A program made the position numbers and the translations under genes. DNA of 64,000 bases from Ulota crispa. Lineage: Eukaryota > Streptophyta > Bryopsida > Orthotrichales > Orthotrichaceae. The stretch is from the NCBI GenBank assembly GCA_963920765.1, contig OY987244.1, forward strand, positions 30,174,358-30,238,357. The letters are read 5' to 3'. Positions 47,970-60,951 of this stretch are shown here, piece by piece. Below the pieces are notes generated by a model that saw nothing but the letters and a program-made list of their open reading frames with translations, made no database searches and was not told the origin of the DNA. Positions within the stretch are counted from its first letter, which is position 1. Each line of letters begins with the position of its first letter.

Positions 47970-50900
47970 CTAGGATTCTACAAGTAGTGGCAGTATCTTA
48001 GTTGTGCTGTCAATGTCTATCAACTGTTGTAATCTAAGTGCCATTTGATATTGTTCAAATTTAATATGACCTAATGACTTTGTGAGAGCATCTGCCAATT
48101 GTTCTTGTATAGGAATGTAACGCAATTGGATCTCCCCCTCTAAAATTCTTTCTCTAATGAAGTGATAGTGGATTTCAATGTACTTGGAGCAAGCATGGAA
48201 GATAAGATCTTGCGCTAGTTTCATGGCTGCTTGATTGTCGCAATGCAGGGTTATCTTGGAATCTGGAATTTTAGGGTTTGGTGGCTAGAGCTCTTGGACG
48301 AGTCGATGCAGCCACACGGCTTCTTAGGCCCCGTTGCTCAAGGCTCTATATTCAGATTCGGTTGATGAGCGTGATACAGTAAGTTGCCTTTTGCTTTGCC
48401 ACGCTATGGGTCCATTTGTTAGGGTAAAGATATAAGCACCAGTAGATCTCCTTGTTTCAACGCATGATCCCCAATCAGCGTTGGTGTACCCGGTGATCTG
48501 GATGGAGGTGTGGGCTTTGTACAAAATGCCGAGATCAATTGTGCCTTGGAGGTAGCGCAGTAAGTGCTTCCCTGTATTGAGGTGGGAATCCTGTGGGCTT
48601 GCCATGTAGTTGCTAAGGCGGCTAGCTGCGTGAGTGATATCAGGTCGAGTGACAGTCAGGAATATCAGCTTTCCAATTAACTGGCAGTAGTAGGTGGAGT
48701 TCACTGGAGGAGATTGCATATCTGTCACTAGGACATGGTCTTCTGGTAGGGGAGTTTTGGCTGGATTGCAATCTTCCATTCTGAAATCACGTAGGATGGA
48801 GGCCGCGTAGTCTCATTGGTAGAGAAAAGTCCCTTGTGTTACTTTTGTAAAGGTGATACCGAGGTAGCACTTGATATAGCCTAAATTGGTCATGTCAAAT
48901 TCTTGATGCAAGAATTGTTTAAGCCAGGAGATCAGGTGTTCAGAGCTACCGGTGATGAAGAGATCGTCAGCATATAGCATATGGATAAGTGTTTCCCCCT
49001 CTTGGTGCGTGTTGTACATGTTGCCATTGGATTTGCTGCGTTGTAGACCTAGGCTTATGAGGGAGGTGTCAATTTGATCATACTAGGCGCATGGGCTCTG
49101 TTTCAAGCTGTAGAGTGACTTATTGAGTCGGTATACTAGCTCTTCTTGTCCATGAGCTTGAAATCTTGGTGGCTGCTTCATGAATACTTGTTCCTTCAAG
49201 AAACCATGCAGGAAGGCGGTACGAATGTCCATGTGGTGGATAGGCCAGCACTTAGCAATGGCGAGTGCAACCGTCGTACGCATTGTAGCCCATTTGATTA
49301 CAAGAGCAACGATATCCGTGTAGTCAATCCCAAGGCGTTGTTCAAACCCTCTTGCGACGAGTTTTGCCTTTTTTACTAGTAGGTTTGTGCTGGTTGCAGG
49401 TTTGCATTTGTATATCCATCTGCAAGTGATGGCTCGCTGGCCTGGTGGAAGTGGTACAAGGGTCCACATTTGATTGTGTTTGATGGAAGCCGTCTCCTTG
49501 TTCATGGCCTGTCTCCATTCGGGATCGAGGTTTGCCTTGGAGAAGGTGATGTCAGCTGCATTCGGGTTAGAGGGACTAAACGTTGAGGGTGGAGCTGGTT
49601 CACATTCGTCAGAGGTGAACAAGCAAACGTCAAATTTGTCAGTGGACATGCAGATATTGTACCCGTCAAGGGGGACATTTTGTCGACGGGGACACTGGGA
49701 TCATTGTGGAGCTGGTGCTTGGGGTGGAGTTGGTTGGGCAGGTGGTGAGGCGGGAAAGGGACTGGTGGGAACTTCATTGGGCATTGATTGTATGGGTGGT
49801 GTGGTGGGTACTGGAGGGGGTGGGTACCATGGTCTGCCCAAGTAGGGTGATTGTATGTCCATCAAGATAGGGTCAAGCAGTGGTTTCATGGTCTCCATTG
49901 CTGGTTGCCCTAGGTTTAATTCATCAAAGCAAACATCTCTCAATATGAGTATTTTCCAACTACAAGGATCATAGCACCGATATGCCTTGCTGCTTTTGTC
50001 ATAATCCAATAGGATTGTGGCAACTGCTTTGGGCTAGAATTTGTCACGACGCTCGTCAGGGACGTGGCAATAGGCTATGCAACCAATGGTACATAGGTGA
50101 TCCAAGTGAGGCTTGGTGCCTATATAGGCATGCTTTGGGGTTTGTTGTTTGAGGGCTCTAGTCGGGAGTATGTTTTGAATATAGTTTGCTATTTTAGCAA
50201 TTTCGTCCCAAAGAGCTGGCAAAATTTTTGTGCTAGTGACTATTGTGCAGATCCTTTCTAGTAAGGTCCGGTTCTTCATTTTGGCCACGCCATTTTGGTG
50301 GGGGGAGTATCCCGCTGTCAGTTGTTGATGGATGCCAAGTGTAGCGTAGTAGGAGACAAAGGCTGTCAAAAGGTATTCACCGCCACAATCACTGCAAAGG
50401 TTTTCAATCTTCTGTGTGGGTGTATCTACCAAGGCCTTGAATTGTTTGAAGTATTCTAAGGTTTAAGATTTCTAGGCTAGTAGGTAGATCCATGTTTTCT
50501 GAGAGAAGTCGTCGGTGAAGGTCAAGATGTACCTGTTACCGGAACGAGACATGATGGGCATCGGCCCACACATGTCCGTGTGAATAAGCTGTAAAGGCTT
50601 GGTGGAGAAAAAATGGCAAAGCTTGGGTATGGGTTCGCGTGATTGTTTCCCAATCATACAAGACGGGCATATGTGTTTGAGAAGAGGTAGAGGTGGGATT
50701 CCTGCAACTAGCTGTTTGTTGGTCATGTGGTAGATACTCTGATAATTCACATGCCCTAGGTGTTTATGCCACACATGGATTTGGTGATTAGGCAGACGTC
50801 TGGCGGGGTGCTGCTCTAGTGGATAGCAAGAAGATAATGAAACAAGGTTGCATTCTAGCGTACTGGTTTGTGGGAGAAGTGAGTGGTTGGGGCGCGTGAC

Positions 50901-51866
50901 TGTCGCAAGCTGTAGTGAGCCTGGGAGACACTGTATACAATAGGGATTGTTTCTAGGATAGCGGGAGCCTGTCATCAGGATTTCTCGGTGATTTTCTCTA
51001 TCAAAGATGATACATCGCGTGGACTCAATGAGGACGGTGTAGCCGATGTCCGTGAGTCAACCAACAAAAAATAGGTTTGTTTTGACACTTGGAACGTATA
51101 AAACTTGACGGATTGGTTTTATTTTCCCTGATGGGCTAGAAATGTTTACAGTTCCATGGCCTACTACCAGCATGGCTTGGCCTGCGGCCGTTCTAATGAA
51201 TGGTATATTAGAAGGGCCTACATTGGTAAGGAGGCTGCGGTTGCCTGTAACATGCAAAGATGCACCAGAATCTAGAAACCAGTCTTGCTCCACATCTTCT
51301 GTGACGCAGGCGTTGATGATTTCCTCTGGGCCATTGTATTTGTCATCAAAAGCGTTGATGCAGGCTTGAAGTGCTAGCTAGGATTCAGCAACTTCTTCTT
51401 CAGGTTCGTCATTGATCTTAGTAATGTTGACATGGTGGCTAGGTGAATTCCTGCATAGCTCCAGGGCGGCCAGTTGGTGTTGAAGTGCCTTGATCTGCTC
51501 TTTGATTGTTGCCACTGTGCAGTTGCAGGAGTAGTGACCCGTCTTCTTGCATTGGTGACAAGTCGCTTGTGTCAAAGGTTATGCGGGTGTAGGAGCGGAG
51601 GTCAGGGTCCTGGTGAGCTGGTTGGTGGAGGGTGGGTCGCGCGATGGAGTAAGGCAACCGCGGGAGTACGAGCGGCCGCCGCGAGGATACTCTTGTGAGT
51701 GTCGGACAAAGTTGACGTCTTGGCGTTTGTCACGTTGAGCCTTGAGGATCCGCCCCTGCTCAATCTGGAGGTGGAGTCCTTCAAGTTCTGGGAAGGTAGG
51801 CCTGCGATCGCGTCCATGTTGGACCATCTTGAAGGTTGCCCAGCTATCCAGGAGGTTGTTGAGTGT
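47970..51866 (-). pseudogene. Copia gag-pol remnants
   Basis: Segments on the minus strand: gag C-terminus (from about 51860; PTFPELEGLHLQIEQGRILK), CCHC knuckle CHQCKKTGHYSCNC (51378-51575), protease WFLDSGASLHVTGN (51057-51293), integrase zinc finger HKHLGH...CPSC and acidic residues in HTDMCGP and TFTDDFS (50472-50975), integrase C-terminal part (50034-50432), RT with MDIRTAFLHGFL (49083-49649) and LYADDLFITG (48813-49019), and RNase H with SSTESEYRAL (48324-48779), ending in YHFIRERILEGEIQLRYIP (47970-48224). The integrase glutamate position reads GVAKMKNRT instead of the usual GVAERKNRT, so the catalytic Glu is replaced by Lys. In RNase H, GYTNADWG replaces the usual DADW. Stops separate most segments. 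Confidence 0.92.
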
Positions 51867-52038
51867 CTACAACAACTATTTGAGAGAGACACTTGCTGAA
51901 CAAGACAAAGGTTTATGTTGTCTTAAGTACTAATACAATGACCTAATCACTACGACCTAACTACGCCTCCATGGATGGATCCTGTAAGACTAGATGAATA
52001 TATTGTGGTATAGGATGAATACCTAATTTATGCTAACA
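51864..52038 (-). repeat. 5' LTR, inner end deleted
   Basis: About 175 of the 196 LTR bases. Similarity to the 3' LTR stops at about 51864, where the sequence runs directly into gag codons (LLDSWATFKM), so the LTR end, primer-binding site and gag start were removed by one deletion. Confidence 0.8.
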
Positions 52039-52043
52039 GTTTG
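52039..52043. repeat. Target site duplication GTTTG (right)
   Basis: Matches 47242-47246. Confidence 0.75.
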
Positions 52044-52265
52044 TCTACCAAAAGTGTTGGTTGTTTTCATACAAGGACCATTTGGTACTTGAAGAAATGA
52101 CTTTATGACGAATGTCAAAAAAATTCAAAAAATCCTAATTGAATAGCAGTATCTTTATAATTTGGCTTGAAATTTACAACTCCAATGGGATTCATGTGCT
52201 ACTCAAGTACCCCATCCATATACAATATAAGAAAGCCTACACAAAACAACAACATTCTTAAGGGA
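52044..52265. repeat. Dispersed repeat, related to 5455-5860
   Basis: Continuation of the repeat into which the copia element inserted; shares aatttacaactccaatggg and attcatgtgctac blocks with the 5.5-kb copy. Confidence 0.6.
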
Positions 52266-52268
52266 TTA

Positions 52269-53011
52269 AGAGCATCTCCACCCTTGCTTGCTGCACTAAG
52301 AAGTACCAAGCCTTGGCTTTACTGGCATGCAAAATGAGATTCAACAAGAACACGCCAATTAGAAACTTTTTTGGCCGGCCTCGCCAAGCCTGTACTTTGA
52401 CACCTCAAGCTCCAATGTTGTGTTCAAGCCTTAGCGCCCTTGAAAGTAGTGTCTTTTTTTGGAAATTTGATCTTTTACCTTCCAAATAACAGAAAAATAC
52501 CAAGAGTTGTTGTTGTTTGCTGAAGAGCTCCCTCACATGTTTTGAGGAGTAGGGTTGATGATGACGTTTGCAAGAGCAGACATTAGTTTCAAGAGGTCTA
52601 GTGAAGAATGCTAGCTCTCCAACTTGGAGATGCTTCCTTCAACCAAATTATAGCACTTCAAATCTCCCTTGGTACCCTATAACAGCATATTTGTTAAAAT
52701 GGGAGATTGGGCACCTCTCAAAATAACCATGTTAATCTTGACCTGAATCAGCAATTTCCATTGAAAGTAGAGTTTTCAATTGAATTGACATATAACCTTC
52801 TACTTTTAGGTCAATTTTGAAAGGTTTTACATAAAACATTCTAATTTTAGGTCAGTTTTGAAAGGTTTTATTGCAATTTAGCTTGACTCAAGCTAAATTG
52901 CAATAAAACTTTTCATCGAATTTCCTTTCAACTACCTCTCAATTCAATGGAAATCTCTCCTTTTAATGAATATGGTGTTCTATGTGTGACAAGCAAGAGT
53001 GGAGATGCTCC
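52269..53011. mobile_element. MITE of the AGAGCATCTCCAC type
   Basis: Left agagcatctccacccttgc, right gcaagagtggagatgctc, inverted. Contains an internal inverted pair around aagctaaattgcaataaaac (near 52860-52910). Confidence 0.6.
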
Positions 53012-53012
53012 A

Positions 53013-54437
53013 AGGGCATCATCAATCCAGCACTAGGAACAACTTGGTTCAAAATTTGGCGTGTCATTATCTTGAGTTTTCTTTAGTAGGCATGGTTTGC
53101 CATGTTGTTTGTCCTTTAGCTATTTTTCAATGGGCATTATTTTGGTTGTCTAATTTCCAATACCATATGTTATTTTGTTTGTTTGACAAATTTTTGTATA
53201 CGCTTCCAATGATAGTAATTTCACATTCTAACAATACACCAATCAAAAAATAGCAATGTTTTTGCCGGATCGTTCCCAATTTTGGATTGATGATGCCAAA
53301 CTTGATCTAGATTAGAGACTAGCCGAAACATGAAAACCAGCACCCTGTCTGGTGTTTCACCTGCCGGAAACTTTTCCATGCCATCATGCGTCATCCAAGA
53401 GTGTGCTTCTACTAGACAAGTTTGGTACCACCCTTGGAGCAAGCCCCAAAACTTCACTATCTTGACCGTTGACATGTCTATATTGGTTGGTGAACATGGA
53501 TGTTAAAGTACCAGACAAACCCCCAGTTTGAACCCTGCAATAGACAAAAGCCATATCTCAACCAATCACATTTGAGAAATTTTCGGCCGGTTCCTAGTCT
53601 GAACCAGGCTTTAAGGCTTGGTTTTACAAGCCCATTTGGGACAACGCTAGGCTAAGAGCATCTCCTGCCACCCACCAAATGAAGCCCATGGAAACGAGGT
53701 TTGGAAGGGACGGGAGCAACAAGTAGCACAACAGGATGTGAAGTTCTCTTGTAGTTCGGAAGGTATCAAGGCTTGCACTTGTGTTACAACAAATTGCACG
53801 GGTACATCTGGCTACGTAGCGTGAACAATACTTGGTAGGTACTATGAAGGGGCTTGAAGAAACCTCAAATTTGTTGCAAAAGTGGCTAAACCTGAACAAC
53901 CCCACTCAACGAGTACAATGCTGTTGAAGACTTAATTTTGCAAAAGCCGTTATTGGTGGAACACAAAGGGCTCGTTTGGCTGGTGGCAGGAGATGCTCTA
54001 AAGGCATGCTCAATTTGGTTGGGTTAACACCCCTCCATCGGTACTGTAACGGTGAAGAACTGTGAACCTGCTCCAATGCATCCGGCAAGTGGCACGCAAT
54101 TTTGGAGGGGACAACAAAATCTAGTCTAGAATCGTTACATTCAGCATTCTTGGAGAGGCCTTCAAACTCATCTCTATATTGCTGTCAGAGCAATGATGAC
54201 TACTTTACAAGCCAAAAATAGATTTGCAAGCTGAAAATAGATATGCAAGCCGGAAATAGAGATTGTGTCAAAAATACCTAACAAAAATCTGACAGAAACA
54301 ATGTTTAGAGTCTAGCTACCTTGTGCGCGTTGGATTGGAGGAACCGCTATGCCGCCCGCTTTGGATGAGGCCACGCGATGAAGATCATTAATTGTCGTTA
54401 AGCGAGCACGATGCCGGCTCTGGACTGAGGATGCCCT
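53013..54437. mobile_element. Inverted-repeat element with another nested inside
   Basis: Left agggcatcatcaatccag, right ctggactgaggatgccct. It contains the complete element 53654-54000. Short open frames in the interior have no recognisable family. Confidence 0.5.
53654..54000. mobile_element. Nested MITE
   Basis: Left agagcatctcctgccacc, right ggtggcaggagatgctct, perfect inverted termini of 18 bases. Confidence 0.7.
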
Positions 54438-55065
54438 AACAATACACTGATTGCTGGTGCTCCCCGGAACATTATTGGGTCCCAACGCCAAGCCCCAAAT
54501 CACACACTGTTTCGTCATTCATGTGCTGCACGTCTTTCCAGCCAAGCCTGGTGCTTCACGCCTAAACCCGGCGTCCACCGAAAACGGTTCGCCCTGGTCT
54601 ACTTTACAGGTTTCGTATCCCAATTCCTACCCAGCATGCTTCCCTGTATTGCTCACCGCCATAACGTGTTTTCATGAGAGGAAAAAGCCCTAATTGTGGA
54701 TTTGGTCAATTTTATCTCATTTTGTGGTTCTAGACTTCTAGACTCTTTTGGTGGTAAATTTCTTAATTCGAAAAATCAGAGCTCAGTTTATGGGTGAATA
54801 GTACAAGGAAGCCTCCAGCATTATTTTATTGGACATCATCACCCATAATCAGTGTGTAAAGAGAATTGGCAATTAGTGCGTTGTTAGTTGATTAGAATGC
54901 GAAAAAAAAAAAAATGTTAAATTTCGAAACTTCAAGGAAAAAAATTGTTCATATTTTCAAAAAACTATACAATTGCAGTATAGATAAAGGCAATGTTGAG
55001 ATCCTGGTGCAAGCTCAGGAAAAACTGCTTAAAAGTTGAGATTATAGGAAATGCCTGATGATATT

Positions 55066-55521
55066 AGAGCATCATCAATGTGTATGCTCAAAAGAGACGG
55101 GCCTGTATTTTGCTTGGTGGGAGCCATTTTAGCAAGAGGTTTAGGGATTTCTAGGGCTCCAACGTTGTCATTGGAACAGAAACGCCGGACCTTACCCCAT
55201 TACAACCACCTCTTGGAGTGGCATAGTATCTTGTTTTCCCGTGCCCCTGCTCATTTTCCCAATGCGCACTACATTTGCTGACGGAGTGACATGTTGCTTG
55301 TGATAGTTTACAATAGGTTGCAATAGCTAGCAGTTTCCTAGCAACAACTTGCAAGTACTTACATTCTTCTAGTACTGTGCTTGAATCTGCAACTGGGAGT
55401 TACATCAACATTGGGAGGATCCGGTTGGTGAAAGAAACTGCATACTTAAGGGACAAAGAGCAACGCAAGACTAGATACTTCCGAGTCCCATTAGCAGTAG
55501 TGTACACATTGATGATGCTCT
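55066..55521. mobile_element. MITE with AGAGCATCATCAATGTGTA termini
   Basis: Perfect 19-base inverted termini (55066-55085 and 55502-55521). 54438-55065 and 55522-56006 show no gene. Confidence 0.7.
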
Positions 55522-56006
55522 TTAGTAGGTGAAGCTCAAAAGTTCCCCCGAACATTCCACAATTAGTCTGTTTCCGTTGCAACTAGTGTTTTTTTTGTTA
55601 GTTTAATTTACACTAAATATGGCATTCAAGTTTTCCCACATTAATTTCTTAATATTTTACACTTTGTAAATACTTGTTGATACTACAATAATTTTCATCA
55701 ATAACTATTGCAACAATTAATTTTTAGTGGCTCTTGTAACAACAACAAAGTTGCGGAAAAATAAATTAATGACATCCAAGTTGTAAATTATGTGAAATCT
55801 TACTAGAAAGTTGCATGCACCACCAAGTGGCCAAGCAATGAGTAATGAGATGACTTTCCAAGGTAAGACAACCTAATTGTTTAGGCAACCTAAATGTAAT
55901 TTTTAATGTACTCAATGCAAAAGCGTTCTTTGCAAGGGTAGCAAAGTTGTTTACATTCATGGATATGGATGCCATATATAAAACGTATAAGAAAACTTGT
56001 CTCCCC

Positions 56007-56945
56007 TTAACCCCTGAAGGACTGTTGTCCCTTTGGGGGACAAGTGGGAGTTTGGGCATGTACCTTTGGATAAGCTACTTTGTGTGATTTTTTGAAACTT
56101 TTATTGAAGGTGGGGAATTCAAAGATCTACCTGGGCATCTAATATTTTCCTCATTCCAACAATTATTGAAGAAGTTATGCAAAAATTTCTGAAAATTTGG
56201 AGAGGATTGCCGCTTGGGCAGCCCAAAAACTTCTTTAAAAATTAATTTTTTTAAAATTAAAATCTGAAATTGGTTCTTTAGAATTTTTTATAGGTGAGAA
56301 GCTTTGAATCATTCAATTTCAATCAATGAGATGAAAGTAATGAGGAGTTTTTGTTTGCAGGCAGTTATGGAATCTCTACTCTAAAATAAACTTTGAAGTC
56401 CTTTGTTTTACTCAATTTTCATTGTTTTGGAAAAAAAAATTAAACTAGAGGAAGTAGATTGTTTATCACAACATTTTGACCATTGGGATTTGCAATTTTC
56501 ATTTCCATAATTAAATTCTTAACAGTTCAGTGATTTGACTCATTTGCTACTTCTTTTTACTTACTAATTTTTCCCGTGTGTTGTGTAGTTCCAATTGATT
56601 TGAAAATTCTCCCACACATAGCTAACTGGATTTCACACATGGGAAAAATAAAGCGCAAAGTTGCGTAGAGCAAATTTTTTATTATAAGAGTGGTCAAAGG
56701 CTTCTGAAAATTTTGGGCAGCATGAAAAAAAACTTTTTTTTTCACTTTAAATGTAAATATCTCACTCATCTCCATCTGGAATGACCTGATTTTTTTTTCA
56801 CAAGTACCTAATCTAGTTTAGCGCAAGACATAATGATTGGATTTCCTAAATAAATAAATAAAACTACCTTCCTACTAACCCCCCCCAAAAGTGGCAATTT
56901 TGAGTGATTTTCAGTGAAAAAATGGCTCAATCCTTCAGGAGTTAA
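56007..56945 (-). mobile_element. Long TTAA-bounded element, copy J
   Basis: TTAA-CCCCTGAAGGACTG ... CAATCCTTCAGGAG-TTAA. 939 bases, close in length and sequence to copy F (shared ggtggggaattcaaagatct, tgcaggcagttatgg-type blocks). Confidence 0.75.
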
Positions 56946-58475
56946 AAAACAATGCACATTCATATAAAAAAATTACTACTAAGACTTTGTAATATCACAT
57001 CTTGACCTTTGTAATATCACATCTCACTCTTTGTGATATTATTACGTGGATACAATTTGAAAATTTGTTGAAATTTTTACTTTGCATTCTATCAAACACA
57101 TGAAAATTTGAATAAAGTTCTAATGGTGAATGCATACTGTAGCAAGCACCAACCACTAGTAGAGCAATAAAATCTCAAGCTCGTGGAGCATTTGAGCAAT
57201 TCCATCCAGCATTTAATAAGTTGGCAAATTTTTGCCTAAATCTTACCTCAAATCTCAAATGGCTATCGATACATTAAGATTTTCGTGTGAAAAGTTGGAT
57301 GAAATCACCAGATTCTTCCTGGAGCTGGATCCAATTTGCCAAATTTTGGATGAAAGTAGCTTATATTAGCAGTTTTTTGGATGAACGTTTGTAGATCATT
57401 CATGTGTTCCAATTTTAGCTAAAATTTCCCTACCTGCCTGCATTCTGGGTTGCGGGTTGCTCTACCCGGCCAAAAACAAAAATTGAACCCTGATTCCATC
57501 CACTGGAGAAGGAAGAATATAGAGCCAAACATTCCCCAGAGTGAAACCAGAATCACTTTTGAACGAGATATCACCCAAAAAAGAATAATCGGTTGCAGCC
57601 ATTCCTTTCGTTTCCTGATAAGGTTCTCATGCAGTAACCAATCTCAATGGATAGCCAAACTCACGGGCCACGGTTTCGGAAGTTATTAACTGTTTTTTGA
57701 GACCCCAGATGAGTGGTTGTTGTCCTCTTCATGCAACCCAACTCATCATTTCTCTTGCATCATCACTTTGCCTTGCCACAAAATTCATACGGCTAACCTG
57801 CGTACTTGTCTCGTTTAGCAAATATCTTTTCTCCATAGCACTGAAACTCTTTTTCTCAGTCTACTACAACTGTCAAAAGAAAGAGCCAGCCAGGCTTTTG
57901 TTGAATCGTTTTTGTTTGCTTGTGTCCTCTGCTGACAAAAAACTGCAGCAAAAGCTCATTAATTGCATGCGGATTGTACAGAAAAAGGAGTACCTTCAAG
58001 TACCAGTGTCCTCACATAAACAGACCTTGCTCTTCCTCCAACACCCCTTCAGATTTTTCTCATCATTCCAGCTCTTTTAGGATCACTTTGAGTGATTACT
58101 AATGGATTGGTATTTTTGGTTTTATTTGTTTATTATTGGTCTAAGTTCGTACGGTGGAAGTCACGGATTCAGTAACTCGTTTCCTCACGTATGTGATTTT
58201 TTCAAATTCTGGGCTGATGTGGCTTATGAAATATAACCTTTATAGGGCTTTTGTTTTTGTATCGTAAGGCACTGCAACTGCCTACCAGCAGAAGCCAAAC
58301 TGATCACTTCCGCTCTCCACTCCCAAGAGTTCACTGTTTTCTATCTCCTTCCAATGGATTGTTGCACTTGCGTGTAATATATCGATCATTGTTGAAAAAT
58401 GAGTGTTTTCCTGCGTGTCACTACCACTTTTTCAGGTTGCCTAGCAAAAAAACGTTAGCTGAGATCGACAGTAAT
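56946..58475. other. Intergenic repeats, no gene seen
   Basis: 56985-57140 resembles 4590-4790 in CRR7 intron 1 (gtaatatcacatct, tttgcattttacat). 57232-57495 is a copy of the dispersed repeat at 35762-36095. The rest holds only unsupported short frames. Confidence 0.4.
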
Positions 58476-58696
58476 TAAGGTACACACCCAATCTGGAGCA
58501 TGATCCTAATGTGGTGCATATGTACACACAGAGTACACTTGAGATCTAAAGTCTAGGCAAATCATAGATAGCTTATTTTTTATGTCATAGAATTTAAACT
58601 ATCTATGATTTGTCTAAATTTTAGATCTGAAATGTACTCCATGTGTACATATACACCACATTAGGGTCATGCTCTAGATTGGGTGTGTCTACCTTA
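58476..58696. mobile_element. Foldback MITE
   Basis: Two 100-base inverted arms around a short loop near 58580 (taaggtacacacccaatctg, catgatcctaatgtggtgca, aaatcatagatagctta). Nearly a perfect hairpin. Confidence 0.75.
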
Positions 58697-58743
58697 GACC
58701 TAAATTGAATCACAGGACCAATCCAAATGTAAGTTGCAATAGT

Positions 58744-59127
58744 AAGGTGAGCGCACCCATACCCAATAACTTAAGCAATTTTGTAACAAACGACAAAAGG
58801 TTTGAGACAATGCATATTTTTTCCAAGTAGGAAGATGAGAAATATTGGGATTGCAAATTTCAAATAAAATTACTGTGAATTTTGGAAATCAAAAAGGGCT
58901 TTGGACTCATTGTCAACCTCTAAACTCACACGATTTTGATAATATCCAAACCACTTTCCACTCATTACTTCCTACTTTTCTGTTCATCACTTTGGAACAC
59001 ATGCCATGTTGGGACACATGCCATGACTTAAGTGATCTCAACCTTGAAAAGAACAGAACGTATTCCTAAGCTTGATTGAAAATCTATCCGTATTGAAATT
59101 GAAAAAAGCAATGGGTGCATTCACCTT
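58744..59127. mobile_element. Diverged AAGGTAGG-type MITE
   Basis: Left aaggtgagcgcacccat, right atgggtgcattcacctt. Length and position of the aaatattgg block fit the copies at 6985 and 46838. Confidence 0.55.
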
Positions 59128-60951
59128 AACCGCAAAAAGTATCCGGGGGTATGAAGGTACTAAGAAATGGTGTTTCTAAGAGCAAAATATCTCAACAACC
59201 ATTACTCGCCAGTAACACAAATGCGGAGTATCCTTGAACAAAATTGTGTGTGAAATACAATGAACGTAATGTTAATTTTGACACACATTACCTCTTTATC
59301 ATCCGCACAATGCATTTTAAATGTTAAGGGTTGTTGTACGTACAGTGTGAGCCAAGCGTCGAATGTTCAATGTCAAGAGGTGCAATTTTGCTTAGATTTT
59401 ACATATGATAACTAGAGCCACTCAGATCGTGGCCTCATCAATATAAAGCAGCTCAGACTAGGCCCACTAGGGCTAGCTGACCCTACAAAATAGGTACACG
59501 CTACAGTAATGAGCTTGAAAGCTTAGCAACGAATAGATAAAGGCGAAGCGTGCAAACGATCAATCTCTTCGTTTAACAGATATTGGTGAAGTAACTTGAA
59601 TGAATCAGATAACTGTTATAAGTGCATCTAGATGCACCTCATTATGCAGGTGTAAAATTTCGATTACCGTAGAGAAAGTCATTTAAATTTGTGTCCATTT
59701 TGTAAAGGAAAAGACAGTGGCACGGCTCTGTCAATGCAGTACCTTTTCATTTCGTCAGCAGTTGTGCACGTGTCAATTTGTTGCAGAAAATAAGGAGCGC
59801 AGTTTTCAGCATGACCAAGGACAAGTCATAAAGCCTACTTTCGGTACGGCCGTACTGGTTCATTGTGACAAGTGGAAGAACTGATGGAGGACGCAAAGGT
59901 GACAGAAAGAACCCATACCTGAGTGTTCCTGGACTCAGTGGAGCCATAGATATTTCGCTTGCACTGCCTGCTACATTGTCCATCCTTAGGTCCTTCAGGA
60001 ATTATAGTAGTACAATTATAGCTGTGACAGTGTCATGTGACTTCAGTAAAAAATGATACAGAAAAAAAACAGAGGCATTAGCGTTTGAATTTCGTATTCC
60101 AACTAGACTCACAAATCTAGATCCAACAAACGGCATGCTGTCAAATCTTGAGGCTCCTCAGGTACCTGAGTGAAGATCTGACAGAAATCGACTCCATCGA
60201 TCTATGAACAGATCCTGATAGGGCCTACAGGGTGTTACAATTAGTGAGAGTACACATAAGTAAAAGCCTAATGCAAGTTGGAAAGTTTCGAAGCAAAAGA
60301 ATTAACAACCAAAACAAGATGACACGAATAAAATGAAACAAAAACAATCTATCTCAGTAAGAAATTGATTAACCTGCCGCAAAGGCATACATACCGACAG
60401 AATAAAGATACAATGAACCAAGATTCACATCCGCTCTGTGAGTAGAAAGTAAAGAATTGGTCTGAAGAGTATTTCTGGCTCAAAGCTCTACTCAGCAAGA
60501 AATTATCTTTCTTCTTCCAAGTCGGCTACCACCTACTGACGTCACGTCGTGCGTTGGTTCTTGGTCGAGGTGATAAGAAGTCATATTCTTAATCAGTCAG
60601 TGGACTAATGGCCACCATTCCTGAGCTCATGATCAACCTGTGCCCCGACCTCACCCCTGCTTAATGATGTCTCCGAATTTACAGAAATCTACTATTGTCT
60701 AACAAAACCTGGAGCTAAACCTCTTGTCATATCACTTGATATACAGACTGAAAGTGACAATCACAAGCATCCAGTGACTGGCTTGCTTCTATAAGCATTC
60801 ATAATAGCCATTTAAAAATGTTCTTTTCTAACCCACCAATACAAGTTTGACCCTAAAGGACATGGTCAACATGTAAGTGAAAATGTCAATGTACAAGTTT
60901 TGAATTGCCAACAACACTAATGAGGAAAAAAGTTAGCTCATTATCGTCAGC
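59128..60951. other. Sec14 gene downstream region
   Basis: Includes the expected 3' UTR of the Sec14 gene. Frames at 59747-60056 have no recognisable family. No RNA gene seen. Confidence 0.35.

Larger units (their letters stand above)
47247..52038 (-). mobile_element. Ty1/copia LTR retrotransposon, degenerate
   Basis: Direct terminal repeats, a GTTTG target duplication, a polypurine tract and, in order on the minus strand, gag remnant, protease, integrase, reverse transcriptase and RNase H, the copia order. The coding strand has many stops and frameshifts. The 5' LTR lacks its inner end together with the primer-binding site and most of gag, so the copy is incomplete. An antisense ORF lies between pol and the 3' LTR. 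Confidence 0.93.

Noticed and set aside
53624-53905. 93-codon minus-strand frame
   Set aside because: Mostly within a MITE with perfect 18-base termini; no conserved motif.
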